Below, piece by piece: positions 1 through 8,344 of a stretch of DNA of 64,000 nucleotides. A model generated the notes under the pieces. That model was not told where the DNA came from. It worked only from the letters and a program-made list of their open reading frames with translations, and searched no databases. Origin of the DNA: an uncultured Eubacterium sp. Lineage in GTDB: Bacteria > Bacillota > Clostridia > Oscillospirales > Acutalibacteraceae. Positions within the stretch are counted from its first letter, which is position 1, and every line of letters begins with the position of its first letter. The DNA lies in assembly GCA_900539325.1 (NCBI GenBank), contig UQCC01000004.1:62001-126000 (forward strand). The letters are read 5' to 3'. Position numbers and translations under genes: made by a program.

Positions 1-386
1 CTGTTGTCGGCGATATTGCTAAAACCGCTTTTGATAAAAATTCGGCTATATCAAGCGTTTGTGCTTCGGTTAATACCGTTTCACTTGATGATGCGGTAAA
101 TTCCTTGGGTACAAAGTATGATGCAGTGGTTGTTGATGAGCTTACATATTGTCCGACAGAAAACGCAAAGTCTGAAAAATTTGAAGTTCTCAACGGTGAA
201 CTTGATACAATCGAATATGTTATTGCCTGTGCAAAAAACAGCGGATGGAAAGATTCAATCAACGAGGCTATCCGTGAAATGAAGTCTGAAAAGTACGGCG
301 ACGGTGATGAATTTACTCCGCTTGTTCAAAAGTATTTCGGCTACAATGCTTCGTCATTTAACTATCAGGCAGCCGGCGATGATTAA
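1..386 (+). CDS. C-terminal end of a probable ABC-transporter solute-binding protein (partial)
   Basis: The reading frame is open from the left edge (codons begin at base 3), so only the last 128 residues are visible and the start lies outside. The visible part alternates short hydrophobic strands with helices, includes the stretch YDAVVVDELT, and ends with the pattern INEAIREMKS followed by LVQKYFGY. That resembles the C-terminal lobe of family 3 extracellular solute-binding proteins (amino-acid ABC transporters), where a 'd..in.al.el...G....i..kyfg' ending is usual. The signal peptide and ligand pocket cannot be judged. A rho-independent terminator follows 8 bases after the stop, so this is the last gene of its unit. 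The family is inferred from a short region; another periplasmic-binding-protein-like fold is possible. Confidence 0.5.
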   Translation, partial: VVGDIAKTAFDKNSAISSVCASVNTVSLDDAVNSLGTKYDAVVVDELTYCPTENAKSEKFEVLNGELDTIEYVIACAKNSGWKDSINEAIREMKSEKYGDGDEFTPLVQKYFGYNASSFNYQAAGDD

Positions 387-393
387 TAGAAAC

Positions 394-431
394 AAACTGC
401 TTTGCAAATAATAATGCAAGGCAGTTTTTTT
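394..431 (+). terminator. Rho-independent terminator after the solute-binding gene
   Basis: AAACTGCTTTGCA pairs with TGCAAGGCAGTTT (one G-T wobble) around an AATAATAA loop, and a run of seven T follows. Confidence 0.85.
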
Positions 432-448
432 GATGATACGGTGATGTT

Positions 449-1357
449 ATGAAAATCGATATGCATATGCACTCAACATTTTCCGACGGCACTTTTACCG
501 TGCCTCAAATTGTTGAATTCGCAAGAAAAAATAATTTTGAATATGTTGCAATAACCGACCATAATAATATTCAAAGTGTTGATGTTTTAAAAGAAACGGC
601 AGGTGAATTGCCACATAAAATTGCCGGGATTGAGTTGTCAACAAAGCATAACGGCAAAAAACTTCATTTGCTCGGATATTTTAATATGGAAGATGATTTT
701 GACAGCAAAAAATTTACTCCTTTAAGGGCACTCCTTGGCAGAGAAGCGGAGTCAAAATCTGTTCAGGTTAGGCAAATGATTGATAATCTTTCTGCAGATT
801 TCGATGTTAGCTATGATGAGTTTTTGTCAATGCTCAACGGTGACGGATTTGTTAACCGTGTTCATATTGCAAGGTATCTGACGGATAAGAAAATCACAGA
901 ATCTGTGAGTAGTGCATTTAAGACCGTAATCAATACAAAATCAAAGTATTTTGTCAAGCGAAGAGAAATGACTTTTGAAGAGGGGTTGAATGCTATTGTG
1001 CAATGCGGCGGAATTCCGAGTATTGCTCATTTTGTTGAATATAGATTTACAGATGAAGAAATAGATGAGATAGCGGCTATCACGGCAAAAGTAACCGATA
1101 CGGTGGGTGTTGAACTGTGGCATTACAAGCAAAATGCCGATTTTCGTAAGCAGATAATTGACAGGTGCAAAAAATACAATAATCTTAACATTGTTTTTAC
1201 GGCAGGTTCGGACTTTCACGGTGCGAACAAGGTCCAAAATATCGGTGAAATATCTCCTGACGAATTGACTGCGGAAGAACAACGGTTTTTTGATGAACAA
1301 ATCAAACATACACTTGAAGTGTTTAAAAACAGAAATATAATAAAGGACAGAGATTAA
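449..1357 (+). CDS. PHP-domain metal-dependent phosphoesterase (TrpH/YciV type)
   Basis: This 302-residue protein begins with the PHP signature: HMHSTFSDG near residues 5-13 supplies the first metal ligands, and AITDHNN near residue 40 the next. Later ligands are visible in SIAHFVEY and in the C-terminal GSDFHGANK. Characterised relatives include RNase AM/TrpH-like 5'-3' exonucleases and 3',5'-bisnucleotide phosphatases, so a cytoplasmic phosphoesterase acting on nucleotides or short RNA is likely; the substrate cannot be read from sequence. There is no signal peptide and the length is usual. The start is the ATG at 449 with only a weak ribosome site (CGGTGATG). The gene converges on comM, with a shared hairpin between them. 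Confidence 0.85.
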   Translation: MKIDMHMHSTFSDGTFTVPQIVEFARKNNFEYVAITDHNNIQSVDVLKETAGELPHKIAGIELSTKHNGKKLHLLGYFNMEDDFDSKKFTPLRALLGREAESKSVQVRQMIDNLSADFDVSYDEFLSMLNGDGFVNRVHIARYLTDKKITESVSSAFKTVINTKSKYFVKRREMTFEEGLNAIVQCGGIPSIAHFVEYRFTDEEIDEIAAITAKVTDTVGVELWHYKQNADFRKQIIDRCKKYNNLNIVFTAGSDFHGANKVQNIGEISPDELTAEEQRFFDEQIKHTLEVFKNRNIIKDRD

Positions 1358-1373
1358 TTTCTCCGTCCTTTTG
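1342..1373. terminator. Hairpin between convergent genes, likely bidirectional terminator
   Basis: AAAGGACAGAG pairs with CTCCGTCCTTT (one mismatch) around ATTAATTT. It begins before the upstream stop codon and lies just beyond the stop of comM. The T tract is short on both strands. Confidence 0.6.
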
Positions 1374-1377
1374 CTGT

Positions 1378-2904
1378 TTATAATCCCCAATATTTTCTGT
1401 CGAGTGCTCTGTATTGCAACGCTTCCGCAATGTGCTGAATCTCAATGTTTTCGCTTTCGTCAAGGTCGGCAATTGTTCTTGCTACACGCAAAATTTTGTC
1501 GTACGCTCTGCCCGACATTCCGAGCTTTTCAAAGCTGTTTTTCATCATTGCATCGGCTTGCGGCGACATTGTACAGTATTTTTGCGTTGCGGCAGGAGTC
1601 ATTTTTGCATTGCAGGCAATGCCCGTTCCCTCAAAACGCTTTTGCTGAATGGCTCTTGCCTTGTCAACACGCTTTTTGATTTCAGCCGAGCTTTCCGCCT
1701 TTTCCTTGCTCGATATGGTTTCGTATTCCACATTTTGCACTTCAATGTGTATATCCATTCTGTCAAGGAGCGGTCCCGATATTTTGTTTTGATACTTCCT
1801 TTTTGCCGCATCCGAGCATCTGCACGGTGTTGTGGGGTGACCGAGATAACCGCACGGACATGGATTCATAGCGGCAACAACCATAAGATTTGCAGGATAG
1901 CTGACCGACCCTCCCGCACGGCTGATTGTAACTTTTGAATCTTCAAGCGGTTGACGGAGAGACTCTTTTGTTCGCCTGTCGAATTCGGGAAATTCGTCCA
2001 TAAAAAGTACGCCGTTGTGTGCAAGTGAAATTTCTCCCGGGCGGAGATTTGTTCCGCCTCCCGTCAATCCCTGCGCAGAGATTGTGTGGTGCGGACTCCT
2101 AAACGGTCGTTTTGATATTAATTTTACATTTTCAGGCAACATTCCGGCAACGGAATAAATTGTTGTGGTTTCAATCTTTTCTTCAAATGTCATATCCGGC
2201 AAAATTGAGCCTATGCGTTTTGCAAGCATTGATTTACCAGTGCCCGGAGGTCCGATCATAATCAGGTTATGTGAACCTGCCGCAGCAATTTCAATAGCTC
2301 TTTTTGCGGCTTCCTGACCTCTTACATCTGCAAAATCAAGTTCTTCTTTAAGCATATCGTCATCGTTAATGTCGTGAGAAACAGGCTCAATGAGTTTGCC
2401 GAAATCAAGGTGTGCAACAATCTCTTTTATGCTTCTTGCCGGATAAATATCAATGCCTTTTACAACGCTTGCTTCAAATGCGTTTTGATACGGCACAAAT
2501 ATTGCACCTAATCCCTTTTCTTTTGCTCGCAAAACCATAGGCAAAACGCCGTTTGCCTTTCGTATTTCACCGTCAAGCGACAGCTCACCGATAAATGAAA
2601 AATCATCCAAATTTGCCTTGATTTGACCGCTTGCTTTCAGTATTGAAACGAGTATAGGCATGTCGTATACGGCACCCGCTTTTTTGATGTCCGCAGGTGC
2701 AATGTTAACCGTTATTCGAGAAACAGGGAAGTCAAAACCGCAGTTTTTGATTGAGGTTCTTACACGCTCACGGCTTTCCTTTACTGCCGCATCGGGCAAA
2801 CCTACAAGGTCAAACCTTGGCATACCTGAGCTGAGATCGGCTTCAACTTCAACATCGTAGCTTTCTATTCCCAAAAGTCCTTCGCTTTTTACTTTAGCAA
2901 ACAT
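1378..2904 (-). CDS. comM: YifB/ComM family Mg-chelatase-like AAA+ ATPase
   Basis: The 508-residue protein has the full family architecture: an N-terminal ChlI-like domain of about 170 residues, a central AAA+ module with Walker A GPPGTGKSMLAKR near residue 220 and Walker B GVLFMDEF near 298, a cysteine cluster CPCGYLGHPTTPCRC near 350, and a C-terminal Mg-chelatase domain. In naturally competent Proteobacteria ComM is a hexameric helicase that drives branch migration during integration of transformed DNA; the role in Clostridia is less clear. The ATG start agrees with the family N-terminus MFAKVKSEGLLGIE. It lies 3 bases after the stop of the acyltransferase gene and is probably co-transcribed with it. 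Confidence 0.93.
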   Translation of the reverse strand: MFAKVKSEGLLGIESYDVEVEADLSSGMPRFDLVGLPDAAVKESRERVRTSIKNCGFDFPVSRITVNIAPADIKKAGAVYDMPILVSILKASGQIKANLDDFSFIGELSLDGEIRKANGVLPMVLRAKEKGLGAIFVPYQNAFEASVVKGIDIYPARSIKEIVAHLDFGKLIEPVSHDINDDDMLKEELDFADVRGQEAAKRAIEIAAAGSHNLIMIGPPGTGKSMLAKRIGSILPDMTFEEKIETTTIYSVAGMLPENVKLISKRPFRSPHHTISAQGLTGGGTNLRPGEISLAHNGVLFMDEFPEFDRRTKESLRQPLEDSKVTISRAGGSVSYPANLMVVAAMNPCPCGYLGHPTTPCRCSDAAKRKYQNKISGPLLDRMDIHIEVQNVEYETISSKEKAESSAEIKKRVDKARAIQQKRFEGTGIACNAKMTPAATQKYCTMSPQADAMMKNSFEKLGMSGRAYDKILRVARTIADLDESENIEIQHIAEALQYRALDRKYWGL

Positions 2905-2907
2905 AAT

Positions 2908-3918
2908 TTATCCTTTCAGTTTTTCTTTGTGTGAAAACAGCTTTTGCGATACCTGATTGAACAGCGGATTGCCACAGAAATACGCTGTCAGTATTGCAAC
3001 AGGGATGATTAGATATGCCCAGCTGTCTGGAAAAACGGATTTGAATATACTTTGAATTTTTAATACATATACGGCAATGTATACGATTACATAATGGAAC
3101 ATATATATTCCGAGGGTGCGTTCACCCAAAGAGGTAAAGCCTTTGATTTTTTTCCTCGGAATAAGGCTGATAAGCAAAAATATTGCGGCAAATGAAATTG
3201 CATATGTCAAAAGCCGCAGTTCCCATCCGTAAGGTGCAAATCTGCCCAATTCCGAATATGTGTGCCTTGCTGTATTTAATCTGCTGATTTTGTTTGCTTG
3301 CTTTGGATAGAAATATATCAGCAAATAAATTGCAACAAAAAATATTACAGCCGTGATTTTTATGCTTATCTTGTTTGTTGCTTTTTCGATTTTCTCTCGG
3401 TCGGATATGTAGCCCAAACAGAAAAACGGATAAAATGAAAGCGTTCTCATCCAAGTGAAAAAGTCGGGATTGTTTGTTTTACAAAATCCACACATAACCC
3501 CTATAATAAGCGACAGTACAAATATGTATTGAGGCTTGTAGTCTTTTATGAGCATTGTTATCAAAAACATAAAGAACATCGACATCAAATACCACGAAAT
3601 TCCCGATGGACTGAACAATTCAAAAACAGGTGCCCAGCCGAGCAATGCTTTTGTTATAAAAAGTATCAGCGTTGTCGCAAAAAAGCAAGTTAAGTACGGC
3701 AATATTTTTTTGATGTCTTTTTCATTCACGGCTCTTTTTGAAAACAATCCTGTCACAAAAATAAAAGCCGGCATATGAAACGAATAGATGAATACATAAA
3801 TTCTTTGTAATATTTCGTTATCCGCTCTGAATTGTTGGGTATAATGTCCGATTACAACAAATATAATTAACAGGAACTTCAGATTGTCCCACAGTGCAAT
3901 TCTCTTTTTCATTTTCAT
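2908..3918 (-). CDS. Membrane acyltransferase, acyltransferase family 3
   Basis: The protein is about 336 residues and almost entirely hydrophobic, with roughly ten membrane segments. It opens with RIALWDNLKFLLIIFVVIGHY, the conserved start of acyltransferase-3 proteins, where the His (VIGH) is the proposed catalytic residue; a second family element, SFHMPAFIFVTGLF, follows. Relatives O-acetylate cell-surface sugars such as capsule, teichoic acid or exopolysaccharide, using acyl groups moved across the membrane. The acceptor is unknown and no polysaccharide cluster is adjacent. I prefer the ATG at 3918; GTG and TTG codons lie just upstream in frame. Its promoter overlaps the divergent phosphoglucomutase promoter. 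Confidence 0.85.
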   Translation of the reverse strand: MKMKKRIALWDNLKFLLIIFVVIGHYTQQFRADNEILQRIYVFIYSFHMPAFIFVTGLFSKRAVNEKDIKKILPYLTCFFATTLILFITKALLGWAPVFELFSPSGISWYLMSMFFMFLITMLIKDYKPQYIFVLSLIIGVMCGFCKTNNPDFFTWMRTLSFYPFFCLGYISDREKIEKATNKISIKITAVIFFVAIYLLIYFYPKQANKISRLNTARHTYSELGRFAPYGWELRLLTYAISFAAIFLLISLIPRKKIKGFTSLGERTLGIYMFHYVIVYIAVYVLKIQSIFKSVFPDSWAYLIIPVAILTAYFCGNPLFNQVSQKLFSHKEKLKG

Positions 3919-3941
3919 CACCAAAAATTTTGTTAATAATT

Positions 3942-3970
3942 ATTATACATTATATTTGAAATATTGACAA
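3942..3970 (-). promoter_or_regulatory. Sigma-A promoter for the acyltransferase-comM unit
   Basis: Read on the minus strand: TTGTCA (3970-3965), 17 bp, TATAAT (3947-3942). The -35 box overlaps the plus-strand -35 box of the phosphoglucomutase promoter. Confidence 0.7.
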
Positions 3971-3992
3971 CACCCAATAATAAGTTTAAAAT
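3964..3992 (+). promoter_or_regulatory. Sigma-A promoter for phosphoglucomutase
   Basis: TTGACA (3964-3969), 17 bp, TAAAAT (3987-3992), followed by a leader of about 40 bases to the ATG at 4038. Confidence 0.7.
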
Positions 3993-4037
3993 AAGATTAT
4001 ATTTTTATTGTCACCAAAATAGACAAAGGAGTTTGTT

Positions 4038-5753
4038 ATGGATATTAACGCTTTATATAATGAATGGTTGCAAAAGGCAACGGGTGATCCCGACCTTACC
4101 GCCGAGCTTAAAAGCATTAAGGGCAACGATGATGAAATATTGGACAGATTTTATCGTTCGCTCGAATTCGGTACTGCCGGACTTCGTGGCGTAATCGGAG
4201 CAGGCACAAACAGAATGAATATTTACACCGTAGGCAGAGCAACTCAGGGACTTGCGGATTTCTTAAACGTTCATTATGAGTCACCGTCTGTGGCTATCGG
4301 TTACGACAGCAGAATTAAATCGGAATATTTCAGCAGGGAAGCGGCAAGCATTTTGGCTGCAAACGGTATCAAGGTTTATATTTATGACGAACTTGAGCCG
4401 ACTCCTTGCCTGTCATTCGCAATTCGTCACTTTCACACCTCAAGCGGTATTATTTTAACAGCTTCGCATAACCCGGCTAAGTATAACGGATATAAGTGCT
4501 ACAATCCAAAGGGCTATCAGATGACTGATGAGGAAGCTGCCGAAACATACGGGTTTATTCAAAAGGTAGATTATTTTACCGGCATCAAAAAAGTTGATTT
4601 TGACAAGGCTGTTGCCGACGGTATGATTGAATATATCGGTCTGGATGTTATCGAGCTGTTCCTTGACGAAGTTCAAAAGCAGTGCATAAATCCCGATATT
4701 GTAAAAAATGCGGATTTGAAAGTTATTTACACTCCGCTTAACGGCACGGGTAACAAGCCGGTTCGCCGAATTCTTGACAGAATCGGAGTTAAAAATGTTT
4801 ATGTCGTTCCCGAACAGGAAAATCCTGACGGAAACTTCCCGACTTGTCCGTTCCCAAATCCTGAAATCAAGCAGGTGTTTGAACTCGGACTTGAGATGAA
4901 CAAAACCATCAACGCCGATTTGCTCCTTGCAACCGACCCGGATTGCGACAGAGTGGGTATTGCGGTTCCCGATGACAAGGGCGAGCCTGTTCTTTTAAGC
5001 GGCAATGAGGTAGGTGCAATGCTCCTTAATTACATCCTTTCGGAGCGTAAGGCAAAGGGCACATTGCCGTCGTCGGCAATTGCGGTTAAATCCTTTGTTT
5101 CAACCGACCTTGCAGAGGTTATCGCAAAGAAATATAATTGTACATTCAAAAATCTTCTTACGGGATTTAAGTATATCGGCGAGCTTATCACCAACCTTGA
5201 GGAAGAGGGCAGGGCAAGTGACTTTGTTATGGGCTTTGAGGAAAGCTACGGCTATCTTGCAGGCACTCACGCAAGGGATAAGGACGCAGTTGTCGCTTCA
5301 ATGCTTATTTGCGAAATGGCGGCTTATTACAAAACAAAGAATATGAATCTTGTAGATGTTATGAATTCGCTCTATGAAGAATTCGGCTACTATGCAAATG
5401 TTGTTGAGTCTTACACCTTTGAGGGTGCGGCAGGTATGGACAAAATGGCATCAATTATGGACACTTTACGCAGCAATTCACCAAAGGAAATTGCAGGTAT
5501 GCCTGTAACTGCCGTTTCGGATTACAAAACTTCAACCGTAACATTTGCAGACGGTTCTCCTTCAAAAACAATAGATTTGCCAAAATCAAATGTCCTTGCC
5601 TTTGACCTTGTAAACGGCAACAAAGTTATCGTTCGACCGTCGGGCACGGAACCTAAAATCAAGGCTTATATCACCGCAATCGGCACAAATAAGGAAAGTG
5701 CACACGCACTTGCCGATACTATGGTTGCGGCAGCAGGCGAATTTATGAAATAA
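4038..5753 (+). CDS. pgcA: Phospho-sugar mutase (phosphoglucomutase/phosphomannomutase)
   Basis: This 571-residue alpha-D-phosphohexomutase interconverts hexose 1- and 6-phosphates, feeding UDP-glucose and cell-envelope precursors. All four family signatures are present: the phosphoserine loop TASHNPAKYNGYK near residue 140, the metal site DPDCDR near 300, the sugar-binding loop GFEESYG near 400 and the phosphate-binding RPSGTEPKIK near 535. The N-terminal FGTAGLRG motif is also typical. The length matches Firmicutes PgcA rather than shorter GlmM proteins, which argues against phosphoglucosamine mutase. AAAGGAG sits at normal distance before the ATG. A 31-codon gene follows 12 bases after the stop. 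Confidence 0.95.
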   Translation: MDINALYNEWLQKATGDPDLTAELKSIKGNDDEILDRFYRSLEFGTAGLRGVIGAGTNRMNIYTVGRATQGLADFLNVHYESPSVAIGYDSRIKSEYFSREAASILAANGIKVYIYDELEPTPCLSFAIRHFHTSSGIILTASHNPAKYNGYKCYNPKGYQMTDEEAAETYGFIQKVDYFTGIKKVDFDKAVADGMIEYIGLDVIELFLDEVQKQCINPDIVKNADLKVIYTPLNGTGNKPVRRILDRIGVKNVYVVPEQENPDGNFPTCPFPNPEIKQVFELGLEMNKTINADLLLATDPDCDRVGIAVPDDKGEPVLLSGNEVGAMLLNYILSERKAKGTLPSSAIAVKSFVSTDLAEVIAKKYNCTFKNLLTGFKYIGELITNLEEEGRASDFVMGFEESYGYLAGTHARDKDAVVASMLICEMAAYYKTKNMNLVDVMNSLYEEFGYYANVVESYTFEGAAGMDKMASIMDTLRSNSPKEIAGMPVTAVSDYKTSTVTFADGSPSKTIDLPKSNVLAFDLVNGNKVIVRPSGTEPKIKAYITAIGTNKESAHALADTMVAAAGEFMK

Positions 5754-5765
5754 GAGGAAAATCAA

Positions 5766-5861
5766 ATGAACAGAACTTGGATAAAAATTACAGCAATTAT
5801 ATTGGCAGTGCTTATGGGACTAAGCGGTCTTACTGCCGGTGTCTTTGCGTTTATAAACTAA
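5766..5861 (+). CDS. 31-residue single-span membrane peptide
   Basis: A short frame, ATG 5766 to TAA 5861, is preceded by AAGAGGAAA at correct spacing, 12 bases after the phosphoglucomutase stop. The product starts MNRTWIKITAIILAVLMG, giving a basic N-terminus and then one hydrophobic stretch almost to the end (AGVFAFIN). This is the shape of a small integral membrane protein or toxin-like peptide. A terminator follows directly, so it is probably translated from the same mRNA. I do not recognise a family. It could be a chance frame, but the ribosome site, the membrane pattern and its position favour a real gene. Confidence 0.55.
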   Translation: MNRTWIKITAIILAVLMGLSGLTAGVFAFIN

Positions 5862-5870
5862 TAATGGGAT

Positions 5871-5908
5871 AATTGGGTAGTTTTGTAACTATCCGATTAT
5901 TTTATTTA
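5871..5908 (+). terminator. Terminator between the small membrane gene and purF
   Basis: AATTGGGTAGTT pairs with AACTATCCGATT (one mismatch and one wobble) around TTGT, followed by ATTTTATTT. Confidence 0.65.
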
Positions 5909-5930
5909 TAATTAATTAGGAGGAAATTTA

Positions 5931-7394
5931 ATGTTTGACAATTTACACGAAGAGTGCGGCGTTTTCGGTATATTTGAAAACAAAACAACCTATGTTGCTC
6001 AGTCAACATATCTTGCCCTTTATGCACTTCAGCACAGAGGTCAGGAATCTTGCGGCATTGCCGTCAATGATGACGGTGTGTTCACCCATTATAAGGGTGA
6101 CGGTCTTGTTCCCGATGTTTTTTCAAAGGAAAAACTTAAAGTTTTGGGAATGGGTAATATGGCTATCGGTCATGTGCGTTATTCAACTACGGGCGGCAAA
6201 AATCATAACAACATTCAACCGCTTGTTATTCGCCATATCAAAGGTAATCTTGCACTTGCACACAACGGCAATCTCGTTAATGCCAATGATATAAGAAAAA
6301 CCGTAGAACTCAAAGGCGGAATATTCCACGGCACTTCCGATACAGAAAGTATTGCTTATACCATTGTAAAATATCGCTTGAGTTCAAAGAGTACCGAAGA
6401 AGCGGTTGAAAAAACTATGAATGATATTAAAGGTGCGTATTCCTGCATAGTTATGACTGCCACAAAGCTTATTGCTTTTCGTGACCCTAACGGCTTCAGA
6501 CCGCTTTGCATAGGCAAAACTGCCGACGGTGCATGGTGTGTCAGCAGTGAATCGTGTGCACTTGACACAATCGGAGCTCAATTTGTTCGTGATGTTCTTC
6601 CGGGCGAAATTGTTGTTATTGATACCGATGGTGTTCATTCGAACAAAACTCATTGCAACGATGTTGAAAAATCAAAGACAAGCCTTTGCGTTTTTGAATA
6701 CATTTATTTTGCCCGTCCGGATTCCGTTATTGATGGCGTATCGGTTGAAAAAGCAAGAATGAGAGCGGGCGAGTTCCTTGCAAAGGAGCACCCTGTGGAT
6801 GCCGATATTGTTATCGGTGTTCCCGATAGCGGACTTGATGCGGCACTCGGCTATGCAAACGCAAGCGGTATTCCTTACGGCATCGGATTTATTAAAAACA
6901 GATATATCGGCAGATCGTTTATTCAGCCGTCACAAGGTCAAAGAGAGGACGCTGTCAGAATCAAGCTTAATGTTATCAAGGAAAATATCAAAGGCAAACG
7001 GGTTATTATGATAGACGACTCCATAGTAAGAGGTACAACCTGTGCAAGAATTGTCAGCTTGCTTCGTGAAGCGGGGGCAAAAGAGGTACATATGCGTGTT
7101 TCATCACCTCCGTTCAAGCACCCTTGCTATTTCGGTACCGATGTTGACAGCGAGGAAAATCTCATTGCCTGCCGTTTTGACACCGTTGATGAAATAGCAA
7201 AAGAAATCGGCGTTGATTCTCTCGGATACCTTTCGGTAGATGCAACAAAGCAGCTTGCAAAAGAGGCGAATATTAAGTTTTGTGACGGATGCTTTACCGG
7301 TGATTATCCTGTTAAACCGCCTGAAAATTCGGGCAAATCAAAGTTTGAGGAAAAGATGAATAATTTTTCAAACTACTATGATGTATTAGATTGA
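5931..7394 (+). CDS. purF: Amidophosphoribosyltransferase
   Basis: PurF makes 5-phosphoribosylamine from PRPP and glutamine, the first step of purine synthesis. The N-terminus MFDNLHEECGVFG has a short propeptide before Cys9, the Ntn-type glutaminase nucleophile, and LQHRGQES follows. The PRPP loop VIMIDDSIVRGTT lies near residue 360. The cysteines of the Bacillus-type [4Fe-4S] enzyme are visible: SLCVFEY near 248, HPCYFG near 395 and CDGC near 450. The propeptide plus cluster places it in the oxygen-sensitive Firmicutes class rather than the E. coli class. The length (487) is usual. AGGAGG precedes the ATG. No other purine gene is adjacent, and the leader is too short for a purine riboswitch. 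Confidence 0.96.
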   Translation: MFDNLHEECGVFGIFENKTTYVAQSTYLALYALQHRGQESCGIAVNDDGVFTHYKGDGLVPDVFSKEKLKVLGMGNMAIGHVRYSTTGGKNHNNIQPLVIRHIKGNLALAHNGNLVNANDIRKTVELKGGIFHGTSDTESIAYTIVKYRLSSKSTEEAVEKTMNDIKGAYSCIVMTATKLIAFRDPNGFRPLCIGKTADGAWCVSSESCALDTIGAQFVRDVLPGEIVVIDTDGVHSNKTHCNDVEKSKTSLCVFEYIYFARPDSVIDGVSVEKARMRAGEFLAKEHPVDADIVIGVPDSGLDAALGYANASGIPYGIGFIKNRYIGRSFIQPSQGQREDAVRIKLNVIKENIKGKRVIMIDDSIVRGTTCARIVSLLREAGAKEVHMRVSSPPFKHPCYFGTDVDSEENLIACRFDTVDEIAKEIGVDSLGYLSVDATKQLAKEANIKFCDGCFTGDYPVKPPENSGKSKFEEKMNNFSNYYDVLD

Positions 7395-7467
7395 TACAAA
7401 AAGTTATGGCATATTTTGTGATAAATGTATAAAATTGCGGCAGTTTACATTTATTTAATATATTGTG

Positions 7468-7496
7468 TTGCTTAAATTATTAATTTATGCTATAAT
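7468..7496 (+). promoter_or_regulatory. Promoter of the SCP2/aminotransferase/transketolase operon
   Basis: TTGCTT (7468-7473), 17 bp, TATAAT (7491-7496) with TGC directly before it (extended -10). Transcription would begin near 7503, about 60 bases before the first start codon. No terminator is seen between the five genes that follow. Confidence 0.7.
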
Positions 7497-7564
7497 TTTC
7501 TTGTATATTAGCCGTTCGTATGTTAATTTTTAACAACGACAAACAGATTAAAGGAGGAATTGTT

Positions 7565-8329
7565 TTGAAAGAAGCAAAATCAATGGCATTTGTCAACGCA
7601 TACGGTGTTCTCGCAACATTAGAGAACCTTTGCGATATGGTTGACGAAGCAAAAGCAGTTTGCCGAGGACTCAAAAAGCCTGTTTCATTGTGCTTTGATG
7701 TTACAGACGGTCCTTGCGTAACCTATCATTTCACACAAGACGGATGCAAAATGACAGAGGGTGACTATGGTTGCACCTGTAAGATGAAGTTTGCATCTCC
7801 TGAAAAGTTCAATGCTCTTATCGATGACAGCAAACCGGGTGTTCCTACAAAGAACATTGCTCAGGTTTTGTCATTCCTTATGGGTCCGTTCACCAAACTT
7901 ACAAACATTTTAACAAAGTATCTTATGCCGAGCGAAGAAGACTTGAAGGATAAGGAATTTTTCAAAAAGTCAACCATCCTTACAATGTATACAATCGGCG
8001 GTGCAATTTGTGCTTTGGGCAACACTGATTCAATCAGCAAGCTTTCGGCGTCATATATTCCTGACGGTGACGTTCAGATGGGTATTACAGACGCTTGCTA
8101 TGTAACTGTCAGAGCAAGAGACCATCATCTCGAACTTATCAAAGAAAAGCCGGATACTCCGAGAGCGGTAATGGAGTTTAAGACTGTAGAACTTGCAAAC
8201 GCACTTTTCAACGGTACTGCATCAACTATGGCAGAACTTTGTGCAGGCAATATCTATATGTCCGGTATGATTAATATGATTGACAATATCAACAGAATTC
8301 TTGACAGAGTTGCTGTATATTTGGGCTAA
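7565..8329 (+). CDS. Protein with two SCP2-like (sterol-carrier) domains
   Basis: The start is TTG 7565, seven bases after GGAGG; the frame is open further upstream but has no ribosome site there. The 254-residue product has no signal peptide. Residues about 35-115 and 165-254 each look like an SCP2 fold: several short strands, then a helix. The second ends ALFNGTASTMAELCAG plus NIYMSGM, which lines up with the 'l.nG....a...G.i.v.G' ending of SCP2 proteins (compare the gene at 13330-13662). SCP2 domains bind lipids or other hydrophobic ligands in a tunnel. It is the first gene of a five-gene unit, 15 bases before the aminotransferase, and the last gene encodes a related double-domain protein. 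Carrier of a hydrophobic substrate for the enzymes is an inference. Confidence 0.65.
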   Translation: MKEAKSMAFVNAYGVLATLENLCDMVDEAKAVCRGLKKPVSLCFDVTDGPCVTYHFTQDGCKMTEGDYGCTCKMKFASPEKFNALIDDSKPGVPTKNIAQVLSFLMGPFTKLTNILTKYLMPSEEDLKDKEFFKKSTILTMYTIGGAICALGNTDSISKLSASYIPDGDVQMGITDACYVTVRARDHHLELIKEKPDTPRAVMEFKTVELANALFNGTASTMAELCAGNIYMSGMINMIDNINRILDRVAVYLG

Positions 8330-8344
8330 GGAGGACACGACATA

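Noticed and set aside
5862..5930. Possible purine riboswitch before purF
   Set aside because: The 69-base gap holds only a terminator hairpin and the ribosome site; the aptamer core sequences are absent.
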